Counted from the stretch's first letter, positions 12,837 through 24,986 are shown. The stretch is 64,000 nt of DNA from Hofstenia miamia (GCA_004352715.1 SCFE01000023.1:131393-195392), one strand, 5' to 3'. Made by a program: numbers and translations. The notes: generated from the letters alone by a model not told the origin.

Positions 12837-14076
12837 TAATTCAATCATGTCTTTGTTTCTTTGCATTTCTTGTCGAAATCAAAGGCTTGGCATATCTAGA
12901 GCATTTTTGTGTTTTGACATTTTATTTTAACTGCTGATTATTTGGACCCTTTTACTTCCGTCCGAAAGATGTCCAGCTTTGGTGTGACGACTGTAGCAAT
13001 AATGTAATGCTTCAATGAAATCCAGACACTCCGTAACTTTTTAAATTAACAATCAATGAAACAAATATATTCGTGGAAAATTTACATGATAATAGTCGTA
13101 TTCAATATTTAACTGACCAACTTGCAAAAATTTTTGAGATTGTGACTATTACAGTTCACTATGTTACGACATTGTCTCCAAACCACTACCAATTATTTTT
13201 TGTTTGTTCGAATTTTTTAAAATTTTTGATAAAGATAAATTCTTAATAAAATCTCAAGCAGTCTGTGAAAGAGGTAAGGAATTTTTTCAAAGAATAAATA
13301 TGGAATGGTCAATATTCTATAGTAATTACTTTTCTAAAAATCGTTTAATTCAAGCAGATATAGCAATAACTTTCTAAATTGGCATGAGCGGTTTTAGAAT
13401 TTTGCTTTCTGTTTCAGTTCGATTCTTACTAAAACCTGCGCCTTCTGTTTTTGAATTGAATCATTTGGTACACCTGAATATTTTGCCGTGATGTTCTTCA
13501 AATGTGGATTGGAGTTCTAATTCAGGAAATTATTGGTTCAACAGCTAAAAGTTCCATGACGAAAACATCAAAGGACCTCTTAATAGTGTAGCTAAGAAAT
13601 ACATTGGATTCTCTTAAATGCTAGGATGTTGGATAGTTATGTCATGGTAGGAAATTTCTTATCTTGTCGGACCATGTCTTGCACACAAATTAATTAGTGT
13701 TCCATAAGAATATAAATTGCCTAATTTTTAGAACATTAATATTTGCTTGCAACGTATTAAATTGCCAGAATTTTGAAATATTGAACTTTCTCAAAGCTGA
13801 ATTTATTAGTTCCATTTTGTAAATATATTTACCTTTGAATTGCAATACTAGCTTAGAATAATTGTAAATCATTAACAAACTCAATATTGAAATGGTGTAA
13901 TATAAAAGTACTTACAAGTGAATATAAATTTATATATATAGACAAGATAACGCAAAAGTTTCTTTTCGATGTAAGCACATTAAATTCAATTTATTTTTTA
14001 GCAATATTTGAGAACTTAATGGCAAAATTTTAAATGGTACTTTGATGGTTGAAATTTACTTTTCAGTGGAAACGTT

Positions 14077-14234
14077 TCATAACGCTAAGTTAGACTATGT
14101 GATTAGTTTTATGTGATCTGTCACATTTTGGTAAAATCGCACGTCTAATCACACGAGATGCATGTAATTAGTGATGTGACCTGATTTTGTAACTACTCTT
14201 GCCACCAATCACATAGTCTAACCGTAGCATAATG
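14077..14234. mobile_element. MITE-like palindromic element
   Basis: GTTAGACTATGTGATTAG at 14089-14106 is the inverted partner of 14205-14222. The pairing extends outward imperfectly through a GCTA-containing block to about 30 bp per arm. The interior repeats the same TGTGAT/ATCACA words in both orientations. At about 158 bp with no coding capacity, this is the usual form of a non-autonomous DNA transposon. I could not settle a target duplication, so the superfamily is open. Confidence 0.6.
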
Positions 14235-15033
14235 TGATGATATTCTTTAATGAATTTTTGTTCAAATTTCAAGCATAAGCAAGAACAAAGTGAATGTGTT
14301 ATGCAAAATATGAAACCTTATATAATTATAGTTTATGGAAACTCCTAAAATTATTACAATTATTCTCTACAATTATAAAAAAGGAATTGACTTCTTCAAG
14401 AATATATCTTGCTACCCTGAAATAAAATTCAACGTTCCATTTATACTTTTTCGTAAAAAAATGGGACTGTTTGTGAGTTTTGCTTTCTGTAAATATATTT
14501 TGTTGTTTTGTTCTGATAGGCAAATGATCAGAGTAGGATTTGTGTAGAATATAATAACGTAATCAACAATGGTAACTGAATTTGTGGGTTTAAAAAATAG
14601 ACGCATGAAGGCGACATTGGTCGAAGAATTCCAAGAATCGCAACATAAAATTTTCCTAGTCATGCTTAGAAATTTTATGAATTGTATTTCTCTGCGTTTA
14701 TCCAAATGCTTAAGAAAACAACGGAAAGTTTGTAAAAACCTAAACCATGTGTTTATAGGCAAATCACTTTGCTATTGGTCCCATTTTTTCGTTTGTAAAT
14801 ATATTCGTCCGTTTGTATGTAAATTTACTTTTTCAGAGTCCCACTTTTTGGTGACAAAGTATTTTTTCAAATCCAGAATCATTGTAATCAAACGATTTAT
14901 GTAAAAGAGGTTACTTGTAAGTATTTAAGACATTATGTAGTAACATTCTGTGCAATAACTGCTGATATCTATAGAACTTATATGAAAATAGAATTTCCTA
15001 GCATGTAATAAATATTATTAATAGACCTAATAC
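14235..15033. other. Overlapping short frames, no gene called
   Basis: Both strands are open for about 110 codons (14412-14762 minus, 14569-14904 plus), but neither has recognisable motifs or splice structure. I treat them as chance frames. Confidence 0.35.
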
Positions 15034-15375
15034 CGAATAAAGATCTTGAGGATTACAAAATCCAACAGTAAGATTAGAATCTGAGTTTTGATGTTTCCTG
15101 CTTGAAGAGGAAATTGATTTGTGATGATGTGGCTTTAATAGAGGCATTGATCTTCCCATGAGTTGTTCGGAATTGATGAAGTCTATTGGAGAGCTCATGT
15201 CTTCAGAAGACAAACCACTATTGAATTCTATTGACTCTTGGCGTGAGTGCTGCTGGTGGAATTTAAAGCGGAGTTTCTCACTTCCATCAATAACCGGTCC
15301 AAGGGATTTTTTCTGGTTCGAACTTATTACACTAGTTCTTATATTTTGATAGCACCGTGCAACAAAGTTCGACAT
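15034..15375 (-). CDS. Probable coding exon, Ser-rich unknown protein (114 codons)
   Basis: A minus-strand frame from ATG at 15375 to a possible donor GTATTAG at 15028-15033 encodes 114 residues. These are rich in Ser, His and Gln, with pieces such as GSEKLRFKFHQQHSRQES, NSGLSSEDMSSPIDF and HHHKSISSSSRKHQNSDSN. The balanced codon use and raised GC contrast with the flanks. The region looks disordered, as in signalling or scaffold proteins. An in-frame TGA precedes the ATG, and a TTTAG acceptor-like site lies just upstream, so this may be a first coding exon. It ends in phase 0. It could be the 5' part of the minus-strand gene seen at 1.3-3.1 kb, but I found no connecting exons. An earlier donor at GTAATC (15051-15056) is the alternative end. 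Confidence 0.5.
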
Positions 15376-15767
15376 GATTGGAATTCATCTAAATTATACC
15401 AATATATTAAGAAAATCATTTTCTCCTGATTGCATTAATAACTTAAAATTCAAGTACAATGTTAACTGATGTGCATTTTATTGTATTACAAAAGACTATA
15501 GAATTTTCAAAACTAACATTTATTAAGGTTTGGCTTCCAAATAGACAAAACATTATCTTTTTAAATTTGGCTGACTTTGTCGACATGAAGTAGTCAAAAA
15601 TAAGAATCTACTGATGAATGATAAACTTGCATTGTTTTTGAAGCCTGGAATTCAGAGACGCCGGAAGCAATTCAACATTTTTTAATAAAAATTTCTGTTA
15701 AAATGTGTCTAATCCTTTCCATTTCTAAAAATAAAATGCTAGTATTAGCCAGCATACTAAGTTAATT
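15376..15767. other. No gene seen
   Basis: AT-rich sequence upstream of the exon-like frame. A TTTAG at about 15384-15388 on the minus strand could be a 5'-UTR or spliced-leader acceptor. Confidence 0.35.
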
Positions 15768-15825
15768 ATTGGGGTGGCGAAAGCACCCCAATACGAATCT
15801 ATTAGAGTGGTGATTGAAACACCAC
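15768..15825. other. Two tandem hairpins, one with a GAAA loop
   Basis: ATTGGGGTG at 15768-15776 pairs with CACCCCAAT at 15784-15792, and an inner C-G pair closes a GAAA tetraloop. Fifteen bases later GTGGTG (15807-15812) pairs with CACCAC (15820-15825) around an ATTGAAA loop. Two stable stems in a row are unusual in this AT-rich DNA. They could be a structured RNA piece or transposon remnant; I cannot assign a family. Confidence 0.6.
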
Positions 15826-15967
15826 TTCCGGCGCCACTGCTGATATTCCTTCAACACTAAAATACAATAGGGCACTATAGATACAATTTTTACTGCAAGC
15901 AATAAAAACTTCATTTACAGTTGAATTTACAGGAATTCTGCATGCATTTTGTCATTTGTTTACATAA

Positions 15968-16222
15968 TCTGATAATGATGAAGAAAAAGTAAAACTTACG
16001 TGGCAATTAGTTGATTTCATAAATAAGAAATAATGTCAAGAAAGTTACTCTACCATTGAAGCTGTCAAATACGTAGAGAGAACATCTAATTTATGCATTC
16101 GCCAAGTTGTTATGAATTGGCGCAATTTAAAAGATCAAGCATCGACAACCGCAGATTTCACTAAGTCAACTGAAATTTTTGTTACAGAAATAGTAACATT
16201 ACTTACTCCAAATGATGCCTAA
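15968..16222 (+). pseudogene. Fossil coding sequence, unassigned
   Basis: An 85-codon plus-strand frame has one internal stop (TAA 16031-16033). It includes EEKVKLTWQLVDFINKK before the stop and EAVKYVERTSNLCIRQVVMN after it. Residue composition is protein-like, with a WxNLK helix, and suggests a decayed transposon or retroelement protein. I recognise no catalytic motif. Confidence 0.4.
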
Positions 16223-16842
16223 CAGCTATATAGAATAACAATGCAAATATCATGGTTTAACAAGTTTAGAAAAGTTCATAAACTGGACCGCTGATAATAA
16301 AATTTGCAATTTTATCGTGCTTATTAAGCTGCAATGAGTATGTACCACATACTGCTTTTGGCGCAGAATTCAATTTCCTTACCTTTCTAGGTATCCAAAT
16401 ATTTGAGCACATTTCGACAATTTTAGAATTTCAATGCAAGCTAGTCTGAGTTATTGAGGTTTATCCACTGGAATTTGATTCAAATTTGATTCAAATTGGA
16501 CGTTGAAATTTTATTGGAATTGATTGGACAAACAAAATTACATATTTATTGTTTTTCATTTCCAAAATTTTATTAGGGTTTCCAAAGTATCGCGGCTGTC
16601 TTTACAATACAATGTTTTAGTAATTCCTCAGTTTTGGAAATGGGTTTGTTAATAATTCTTCCTTTCATGGTAAGTGCAATATTCATTCGTAATCAAATGA
16701 GCATCGTGTTTTACATGCGTTTTGTAAAATGATCCCTCATTGTTGGCCAAAACTGCTTCAAATGAAACCCATACATTATGCTAAGTAATAGTAGTTCTGC
16801 GTTTCCTCCTTTTATCTGAAATCCAATCGCTATGCTTGAGAA
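16223..16842. other. No gene seen
   Basis: AT-rich spacer between two fossil coding pieces. Confidence 0.35.
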
Positions 16843-17060
16843 CGAGATGGGCTACAAATTGCAATGCGTCACTGTACATTTGGGGGTTCTGTGCGGAGAT
16901 GTCAATCCGGTGCCTGGAAATTTAAAAAAATTATGAAGAAGCATTCTAATAAAGACCTTTATGCATTATTTGATAAGATATATGAAGAACAAAATGAACC
17001 TGCCTTGATCGTTCAGGTTGGACATTTACAGAGTACTGAGAAGCCGTGTACAATGCATGC
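16843..17060 (+). mobile_element. LINE fragment, start of ORF2
   Basis: The frame GVLCGDVNPVPGNLKK matches the CGDVxxNPGP signature found just before the endonuclease in many CR1/L2-like non-LTR elements. A stop or frameshift follows, and the next frame continues KKHSNKDLYALFDKIYEE. Only this 5' tip is recognisable; no reverse transcriptase follows. Confidence 0.55.
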
Positions 17061-20000
17061 TTATTTATGTCGTTTTGAAAACAGATTGAATGTTTTTACA
17101 CTGTTGTTTTTATATTTGAAGTTTAATGATTTTGTAAATATAATGTTTCAGGATGACAATATTTCGTATAATAGCAGGGCCTTGTGATTCGGGATATTTT
17201 GCTTCGAGGCGGGTTGAGTCGGGTCAATCTCTTAAAATTGGAGTCCTGTCGAATTTCGAATCTCGAGTCTTGTCTACACATATAGGCTTGTAAATTTCAT
17301 AATTGTAAAAAACTCGCTAAAACCATGTAATACAAAACCTAACAACATTTTTAATAGCAGAGTATCTGAGAAAATTTATGCGTTTTGTACTTAAATTGTA
17401 AACAAAATTTTGTACGGGAGGAGGAAGCCTATACTTATAAATCTATAACGTTATTTCCAATTTGTTTAGCTTTTAAGAATATAAATTTATTGGTTACAAA
17501 AGTATGGTAAGATATCAATGCACAATTTTTAGCTACTAAAATAATGAAAGTTAGAGCAAACATTTAATTACAATTTTAAGATTTTGCAAATGTTTATAAA
17601 AATGACATTACTAAGCGTGTAATTGTTGGAGAGAGCAAAAACTGCTCTCAATGGACAATAATGCAAAAGTTAGTGCAAGCCACAAATTACTATGATTTGA
17701 ATTGAACTTGTAAAATGCTTTGAGTTTGAACCAACCTTAATTTTGGATGCTTTGCTGAAAATTCAAAACTCTAAATTGCATGACTTAGTGAATAATCAGT
17801 TCATTAAATCCTAAAAAAATATTGATTGCTGAACATAGCAAGTGTTCTCCTGCTGCCATGGAAATGTTCTTCTCAATGTTAAAAAGCATGCCTAATACAA
17901 TAAAATAATGGGCAGTTCTGTATTGGTGCTTCTTAATACCTAGTTGATTATGTTTAGTATTGAATACACGAATTTTTCGCAAAAGCTTAAAAATCTTTAG
18001 GCCAATTTTTTAGGTAGAAAATTAAGTTTTTAATTAAAAACAGTCAAAATTTATGGGGCAAAATTTCAAATTTTTTATGTAAAAAATCACTCTAATTATT
18101 AGATATTTGTTTTTGTAAACATGTTTCATCTAGAAGTAATGTTCCATATTCTCAGAATTCCTTAGGTAAACTACCAATCATTAAAATGACTTTTGTCAAT
18201 TCAAATGGACTAACTTTTGATTAAGTGTGTTAGAGTATGTTTCTGTGTACATCTACAATAAGTTGCCTGTTTGTCTAAATGTTTGTCTCTTAATAAAAAA
18301 GATCATGAAACAACAACATCGGACTTTTTGATGCTACTAAACGTTTCGTTCAAGGTCATTTCATAAGCTAATCAGTTTAATTACTGATATATTTTTGTCT
18401 AATGTGGTGACAATATTGAATTTGTGAATCTATCACAGATCTAAATTACCAAATTTCAAATTACCTGTGTAGAGCGCAAGCACAGAAAATATATTCAGAA
18501 AAATATTTTTTGTTTTTCATACATCGAACGCCAATAGAAATGGTATTCCATCATTGAATAGAGAATGTGAATATTTTACTAGTTTTTTCTGGTTTTGTTA
18601 CATATTTGCAACTTTGGGCAGTGGATGTATCAAAAGTTGCAAATTGACTGTGTTCTTAAACTTTTTTAAAATGTTAAAGCGAAAACCTTGAACTGTGCGA
18701 TTAAAATGAAACATACTTAAACTATCGTAGTCATCAATGAAGTTTATATCAATAAAAAAATTAAGTTCTTAGTTGAAATACATTACACGAAATATTTCTT
18801 GATACGAAATATTTCTGTCGCGCGATGGCGTACGAAAATTGCTTTCACGTGCTATCTTAATACATGGCATAAAAAATATTTTTAGCAATTACTCTAAATT
18901 GAACTGCATTTTTATACCGTCAAGAAATCTTTCTGCATCGTGAAGCAATACGCATTTTAGTGCTACCTTTCGTTTTGATTTACCAAACTTTTAATTAAAA
19001 TTGTTATTAATTGTAAATGATTGTGATGTTATAAATAACCAGATAGATTTATGCTAACAACCTGTTAGATGTAAAAGTGAATAAACTCATTGATATAATT
19101 AGTGTAAATGTTAATACTAGAATACACACGTAGATTTCATTCTGTTTTATTTGGGCTTAACTTTATTTATCACATTGAAAGCAAATGATTCAAATTTCTA
19201 TGGAGAAAATTGCAAGCTAAATTTTTTCATGTAAAAGTTGTTTGTTCCACATTTATATGTGAACTTAAAATTGCTTTGAAAAATCTCTAAGTATCTATCA
19301 TATTAATGAATATGTATATTAAATTGCTTTGTGAATGAATTTATTTTTAAGATTGCATAGCACTAAGATGCGTATGCACATTTCATTCAAAAACATCATA
19401 TAAAGTAGAAATGCATGTTCACTGTTGAAAGATGGGCAGCTAGTTGTGTTCAATTCAATTTTTGTCTAAATAAATTGAATAAAATTCATTTCATAATTTC
19501 AAACAAAAATTACATTTGTTGCAATAATGACAATTATTTACAAAACATTTCAATGAAGCTCTTTCTTAAATATGTCAATTTTCATACACTTTGTCACTTC
19601 TACTTCATCACCAAAAATATCAGGACGTTCTTTAAATCTTACACAGTGATTTGGAGAACAACACCTCCTATGCGTGCAATCTTCTAATATTTATACACAG
19701 GAAGTTTCTACAGAAGATAGTACTGTGAAGACAACGGCGAGACATAGGATCTGCTTCAAATGTTGATTGCAATTGCCAAAGATATTAGTAAATTTCATTA
19801 CTCTAATATTTTTCCGACTTAGTTATGAAGAATTTTATGGTCAAACGAATACAATTCACCGCAAAAACTGTAAAAATGGAATTTGCTGTGCTAATCTTAT
19901 GTAGTATTGAATGTTCTATAAGCAAACCGGATTTACAGTAATTTTGTTGCGAATTAAATGTTGGTTATAGTAAATAGTAAGCTTCACAATTATTATACAC

Positions 20001-20307
20001 AAATCAGTAAATATTAGAATAATTTATTAAAGCAAATGGAAAAAACATCTCATTTATTGAATTGAACCCCTAAAACTAGTGTTTTCAAAAAAATAAATTT
20101 CAGTATTGCTTACAAAAATAAAACTGGTGCTAAAATTGCAACGCTAAAAGTGGTATTTTAATGTTTCTGCATTGAAGTTGATTGATCATGCTGTATTAAG
20201 CAACTATGCATGTAAGTAATGCATAGTTAGTATTTGCATTTAATTAATTTTTTACCCGTATATGAAATTATTGCCGTAGTGTAGCATTAGGAAAAGACTA
20301 GCACATA
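17061..20307. other. AT-rich stretch, no gene seen
   Basis: No exon pair or known motif found. On the minus strand 18337-18366 reads TTATGAAATGACCTTGAACG then AAACG, which resembles the 3' half of Penelope-type hammerhead motifs, but the stem does not close well. Confidence 0.4.
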
Positions 20308-20413
20308 TTGCTAGCTTCGGCACACATATTAAAAATAATTGGAATAATAGAATCTAGCATGGCCCCTGTGCAGTGATGACACACAAATTCGTGAAACATT
20401 TTTAATTTTTTAT
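20308..20413 (+). ncRNA. U6 snRNA-derived sequence, probably a pseudogene
   Basis: The order of blocks matches U6: GCTTCGGCA, CACATATTA, AATTGGAA, AGCATGGCCCCTG, GATGACAC, CAAATTCGTGAA, then a T-rich end with TTTTTT. The AGC catalytic triad is present. The ACAGAGA box that pairs with the 5' splice site is missing: where U6 reads ACAGAGAAGATTAGC, this copy reads ATAGAATCTAGC. One G after GGCA is also lost. I see no TATA element about 25-30 bp upstream. It is therefore best read as a retroposed or decayed U6 copy. Confidence 0.85.
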
Positions 20414-21393
20414 TCTAAGCAGACAGTTGGTTCCCATGAGTTCTCTGCAAGCACCAAATTGCACAGTTAACATCTCAATTTTTACAAAAGACTTGAATTT
20501 ATCATATTCAAAAATTTCTTAACCTGTTTGCAAACCTTGATAAAGAATACCTAGAAATTTTTCAAACGTTATTGCTAAATCCACTGTAACTCAACAAAGT
20601 GGTCTCTGATATTGCCATTCTGGTCAATCTATTTACAAGCTGGTTTTATTCAACCAATGACGAGAAATGGCAATCAAATCAAAGTAAACAGAAACCCAAA
20701 ATATACTTGCTGGAACCGATATCATAATAATTGGATTCTCTGTGTCTCTATATCTACATTTTCTTGAGCCTTTAAAGGGATTTGAAACTATGCTGTGAAC
20801 TCACATCCAAGGTCCACAATAAAAGATATTACAGACACGTTCAACATATATTTATCAAAAAACATCAATAGTTCAATTTTTACTTTCAAAAAGAATGACA
20901 TCATGAGAGGATTTACAGAATATACATAAAGGAATTTATTCAATACCATAAGGTTTTTATCGGAGAGATTTAACCTTTCCCTTTTAATATAGCCTTTAAT
21001 AAATAAGTTGCAAGCTCAATTTGTTCATTAAGTAAAATTCTTCTCTGTAAAAATCTAGGGTTTTCAAGCAGTAAAATTGGTTACATTACCCTGGGGCAAG
21101 CAGTCAAGAATCTTTTTGTGCGAAAACAACTACTTAATCAGCACTTCATAACCACATAAAGTCTCCTATCTAATCAATATTCATGTTATGTTAATAATTC
21201 AATTATTATTAACTGATAGTAATCAAAGACCAACTTTGAACAGAACTATAAATAGCTTATGCAATACGAATGAAATTTACTAACAGCACAGCAAAAAACA
21301 TAATAGTTATTTTGCCAAGTAATATCACATTGTTGCGCTATCATTGTTCCATTATTGGTGTCGAAATTGGTCTATATTAGTATTTATCAGTTA
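20414..21393. other. No gene seen
   Basis: AT-rich sequence without exon-like frames or repeats that I could support. Confidence 0.4.
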
Positions 21394-22034
21394 GGCCAAT
21401 ATTGGGCGATTAGTATTACCCAATAATGAGCATACAAAATTCATACATTGTTAAATCATTTTGAATGTTACTTAAGTTTTATATAGCTTCTTCTTGCATT
21501 TGAACCTTTAGAATAGTATTTTTTAGTAATTATTTGTATAAATTTCAAAGTAATTAAAATACAAGCAAGTTTAATATGTTTAAGATCCATGCAATAGCTT
21601 TCTATAGGAACCGAATTTTATTGGTTCCATTCACATCTAGTTCCATTAGATTTGATTCCAGTTCCGTTCCATTACCAGTCCCATTAAATATCATGGTCCA
21701 TGTGATACAAAATATAACATTTATCTTGCACATATTAGCAGAAATTATTAACTATATTCTAAAATTTTTATTCCAGTTTCTTCAATTATGCCCACAATCC
21801 CATATGGGTTCTAGCCCCAATAAAAACTTTAATCTAATTCTTTGAGACTGGGATTAGTAAATCCTGCATGATTACATGCTGCCACAAGACCCTTAAGAAT
21901 TTAAACCAATGCTGTATTAGGTTTTGCTAAGAGCAATTAAACTACAAAGATATCACTAAAAGTAAAAATAAGGTCTAAATGACAAACGTGTTGCATGCTC
22001 ATTATTGGCAAATGCTAACATTCCAATATTAACC
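21394..22034. mobile_element. Inverted-repeat element, possible non-autonomous transposon
   Basis: A 41-bp block at 21394-21434 (ending CCAATAATGAGCATA) is the imperfect inverted partner of 21994-22034 (starting CATGCTCATTATTGG), at roughly three quarters identity. About 560 bp lie between. No transposase frame is visible inside. The interior includes a GTTCCATT microrepeat. It could be a non-autonomous DNA transposon or an old inverted duplication. Confidence 0.4.
21621..21685 (+). repeat. Degenerate GTTCCATT microrepeat
   Basis: Four or five degenerate GTTCCATT words within 65 bp. Confidence 0.6.
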
Positions 22035-23404
22035 CAGTGGCCAAATACAAATTTTGGTCAATATTTTGGCACCAACAGTTTATTGACGCATTCAGAGTTG
22101 CTATCAGTATAATATACATGTATACTGTCAAAGTAATTTCTGAATAAAGATTTCTTCTACTTCTTCTTCAACAATACCCCAACAAAGTGATATTTCTTGG
22201 GATGTGACTATTTGATCTGAACCAAAATGTTTCTAGTTATGAAGCCATAAATGCAAAAAAACTTTTCTTTTTCTCGTTCAATGAAATTTTCGTTTCGAGA
22301 GTAATCCATTTTATCCATTAAAAATCTTGTCTACGGTATTTTGGACTCGCAATATTGTATTTTGAAACTCATTACGAGGTTGAAGCAACAAACTCAATAA
22401 AATTTGCTATTTACCCATTTTCTAAATAATTTTCTTTTCAATGATAAGCGATAACTCTTTTATTTCAAATTCCGCTTACAGTATTTTCTATTCACAGGCA
22501 GCAATTGAAAAATATTAATAAAAATCTAAAACTAGTTACCTGTACTTATACCTCAAAGTTGTACCTTTTGTAAATTTGGTGTTTTGTTTTTTTATATCTT
22601 GAAGTCTGAAGGAACCATATAATAATCAATTTAACCTACTAAGCCACTTTTCAAATTTGGTCCAGGAGAATCACTTTGACCCCTTAGGAAGGTGTGCTCC
22701 AAAGCGCCTCGGACCCAATTTTCTTAGCAGAGCACCGCTCATACCCAAGTATCAAATTCCACTCTAATGCCAAAAATAGCAAAATTTTATCATTTTTGCT
22801 GGTACAGACGCAATAAATATGTTATTAATAATGGACGGAATTGCATCTAATTCAAGTAGACAGATCAAAGAATGCAACAATTCCAATTCAATTCTGATGA
22901 AATTCAAATTGCATATGTGAGCACCTTTTTGTAAATGATTGCATTTGGCTACCAAATAATATTGAATATGGATTTTCAGAAGTGTTATCAATGAAGGCAA
23001 AAATTTTCTAAATTGTTTTAAATTTGTGCAAAGAGGAAGCTTTAATTGTTTAGATATATGCTTACCCTTTTGTTCGTTTTTTCTTACGTTTGTTAAACGC
23101 TCTCATCTCACAAAATAATAAAATCGCAAATATCAGAGTGCACAATGGAAATTAGGCGTGTCTCCTTTTTCTATAAATGAAATTGCATATATTTTAACCT
23201 TTTGCTTAGACTTTTATGGAAAACATAAACATGTTGCCATTGACAGTATTGTAATGATAAGTGAGATAATGGCGATTGTTGGCATAACTGACAACGATTT
23301 ATCAATAGGTTTAACCTCCACATATTTTATTATTAACTGGGCATTGCAAAATTTAGCTGCCAATTTTGCACTGAAATCGATTATTGCAGTTTTCATGATC
23401 CTAT
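22035..23404. other. No confident gene
   Basis: A frame at 23158-23406 (plus, 82 codons, with pieces such as KHKHVAIDSIVMISEIMAI) is also open on the opposite strand. It abuts the dispersed repeat. I cannot decide if it is coding. Confidence 0.35.
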
Positions 23405-23870
23405 AAAAGTATTTTAAACGCTTATAGCTCAAAAACTATTAATGGTGTGTGCAATCTGAAGCACCGCATGATAGAGGTGAGTCTCCTTTTTTTTTTCCTG
23501 CCCCGCGAACTTTGATTTTGCGCATGGCATTCCTCAATGGGTTTGGAATATCTTTGCACATATTAAGAAACAATCAAAGTTCTTTGTTGCCTCCAGGGTC
23601 TCAAATCTTCTAAGTTTGGAGAGAATTTAAATCATTTTCAAAAATTCGAAATTTTCTAAGAAAAATTGTTAATTTATTCAACAATTTCTGCCACAGCAAT
23701 AAGCTTAATTAGAAATGGTTTTCAACATTGCATTAATGTATGCTCCCCAATAAACCTACCCATGCCCCAGAATTTTCAAATTTGGAACTAGGCTTGGAGA
23801 AAATTCTTTGTAAATGTGAGAAAACGGTTTGTCCTTTAAAACGGACGCTAGGCTGTTTAAGGTTAATAAA
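23405..23870 (+). repeat. Dispersed repeat, copy 2 (unnamed family)
   Basis: Partner of the copy at 2110-2560. This copy carries an extra segment near 23530-23590 (AATGGGTTTGGAATATC and following) that the first lacks. No coding frame is conserved between copies, and no terminal repeats are visible. Confidence 0.75.
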
Positions 23871-24099
23871 AGAGAGCGGCAACAAGAACATATATATATA
23901 TTCTGCTACTCTTTTATTCAAACATTTGTCTTTTTTTTAATTTGTATATGTATTTTTACATGTTCTACAAAACTACTGGAGTTTTCATTAAAAAATGTGA
24001 CTAGTTTTACACAAATTTCATTTACAATTTTGTTAATTCTCTTTACTACAACAATTTATGTAATGCTTTAAGAAAGCAATACGTTCCTGCATATCCAAG

Positions 24100-24101
<2 letters not shown>

Positions 24102-24139
<38 letters not shown>

Positions 24140-24230
24140 TAAATATGAAAGAGAACTCGTACAAAATTAATAAATTAACGAAACATATTTCGAAACATTC
24201 TGCTGCTCATTCGTTCCAAATATCTTCCCA

Positions 24231-24262
<32 letters not shown>

Positions 24263-24392
24263 CGAAAGTAATACGAAAAATACTATCTATATTAATAGAA
24301 CGATCTTAATATGAAAGATATGATTTGTACTATTAATACGAACGTANAAGCTATACATATGTAGCGAAACATGTTTGAGGAATAAATCTTTC

Positions 24393-24424
<32 letters not shown>
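24102..24424. repeat. Cluster of three (TA)n arrays
   Basis: TA arrays at 24102-24136, 24230-24262 and 24393-24424 are separated by about 95 and 130 bp of sequence rich in ACGAAA and ATACGAA words. A single N at 24347 marks an assembly ambiguity. Confidence 0.9.
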
Positions 24425-24426
<2 letters not shown>

Positions 24427-24986
24427 CTAATAGATCCTCTATGTAAGTAAATAACATACAAAAATACTAAATAAAATCACAAAATATTTCAATTTTTTCA
24501 ATGAACACAGTTCCTTTAGATTGTTAACCTTCTTTACTTCTTTTATTAATGTTTCATGTATTAAAATCGACCACAGTATATTTTAAAATATATCAATTTA
24601 TTAAAATCTTCTTTTTTTAAGTCCAATTGTTGAAAAGTTCTACAATTTGAAAATGTTTCAAATGAGAATAACAAATGCAATAAATGTTCTTCATCTTGTT
24701 TACTTTCTTTACTTTTTTAATGTTTTTTTTATTGCCTACACAAAAAGGTGCACTCAGAATATGAACTGTTCTTCTTTCTTGCTTTTCTATTTGCAAGGAT
24801 CACTCTATTTACAATTGTTAGCAAGCAGTTCAATTCATCACAGTACTAAAAACACTAAAGCCTCACACAACAACACCACTAACATGAATAAACAGATACT
24901 AACCAGCAAAATAGTTAATTGGTACAGAAAAAAGAAACACCGAAACAGACAAAAACGGAAGTATAGTTAGTTATTAGCACACGAAA
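24425..24986. other. Upstream of Penelope remnant, nothing certain
   Basis: An open plus frame at 24647-24970 (107 codons, Lys/Arg-rich end) has no recognised motif. It may be unrelated sequence or the worn 5' part of the following element. Confidence 0.3.

Larger units (their letters stand above)
9814..14076. other. AT-rich stretch with TA microsatellites
   Basis: It holds perfect or near-perfect (TA)n at 10102-10141 and 12786-12836. A plus-strand exon-like frame of 26 codons at 11511-11588 (TTTCAG acceptor, GTGAAT donor, peptide STCQNYLIFTHQSFHVDIRK) is too short and isolated to call a gene. Nothing else stands out. Confidence 0.45.

Noticed and set aside
14412-14904. Overlapping frames over 110 codons on both strands
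   Set aside because: AT-rich composition, no motif, mutual overlap; typical chance frames.
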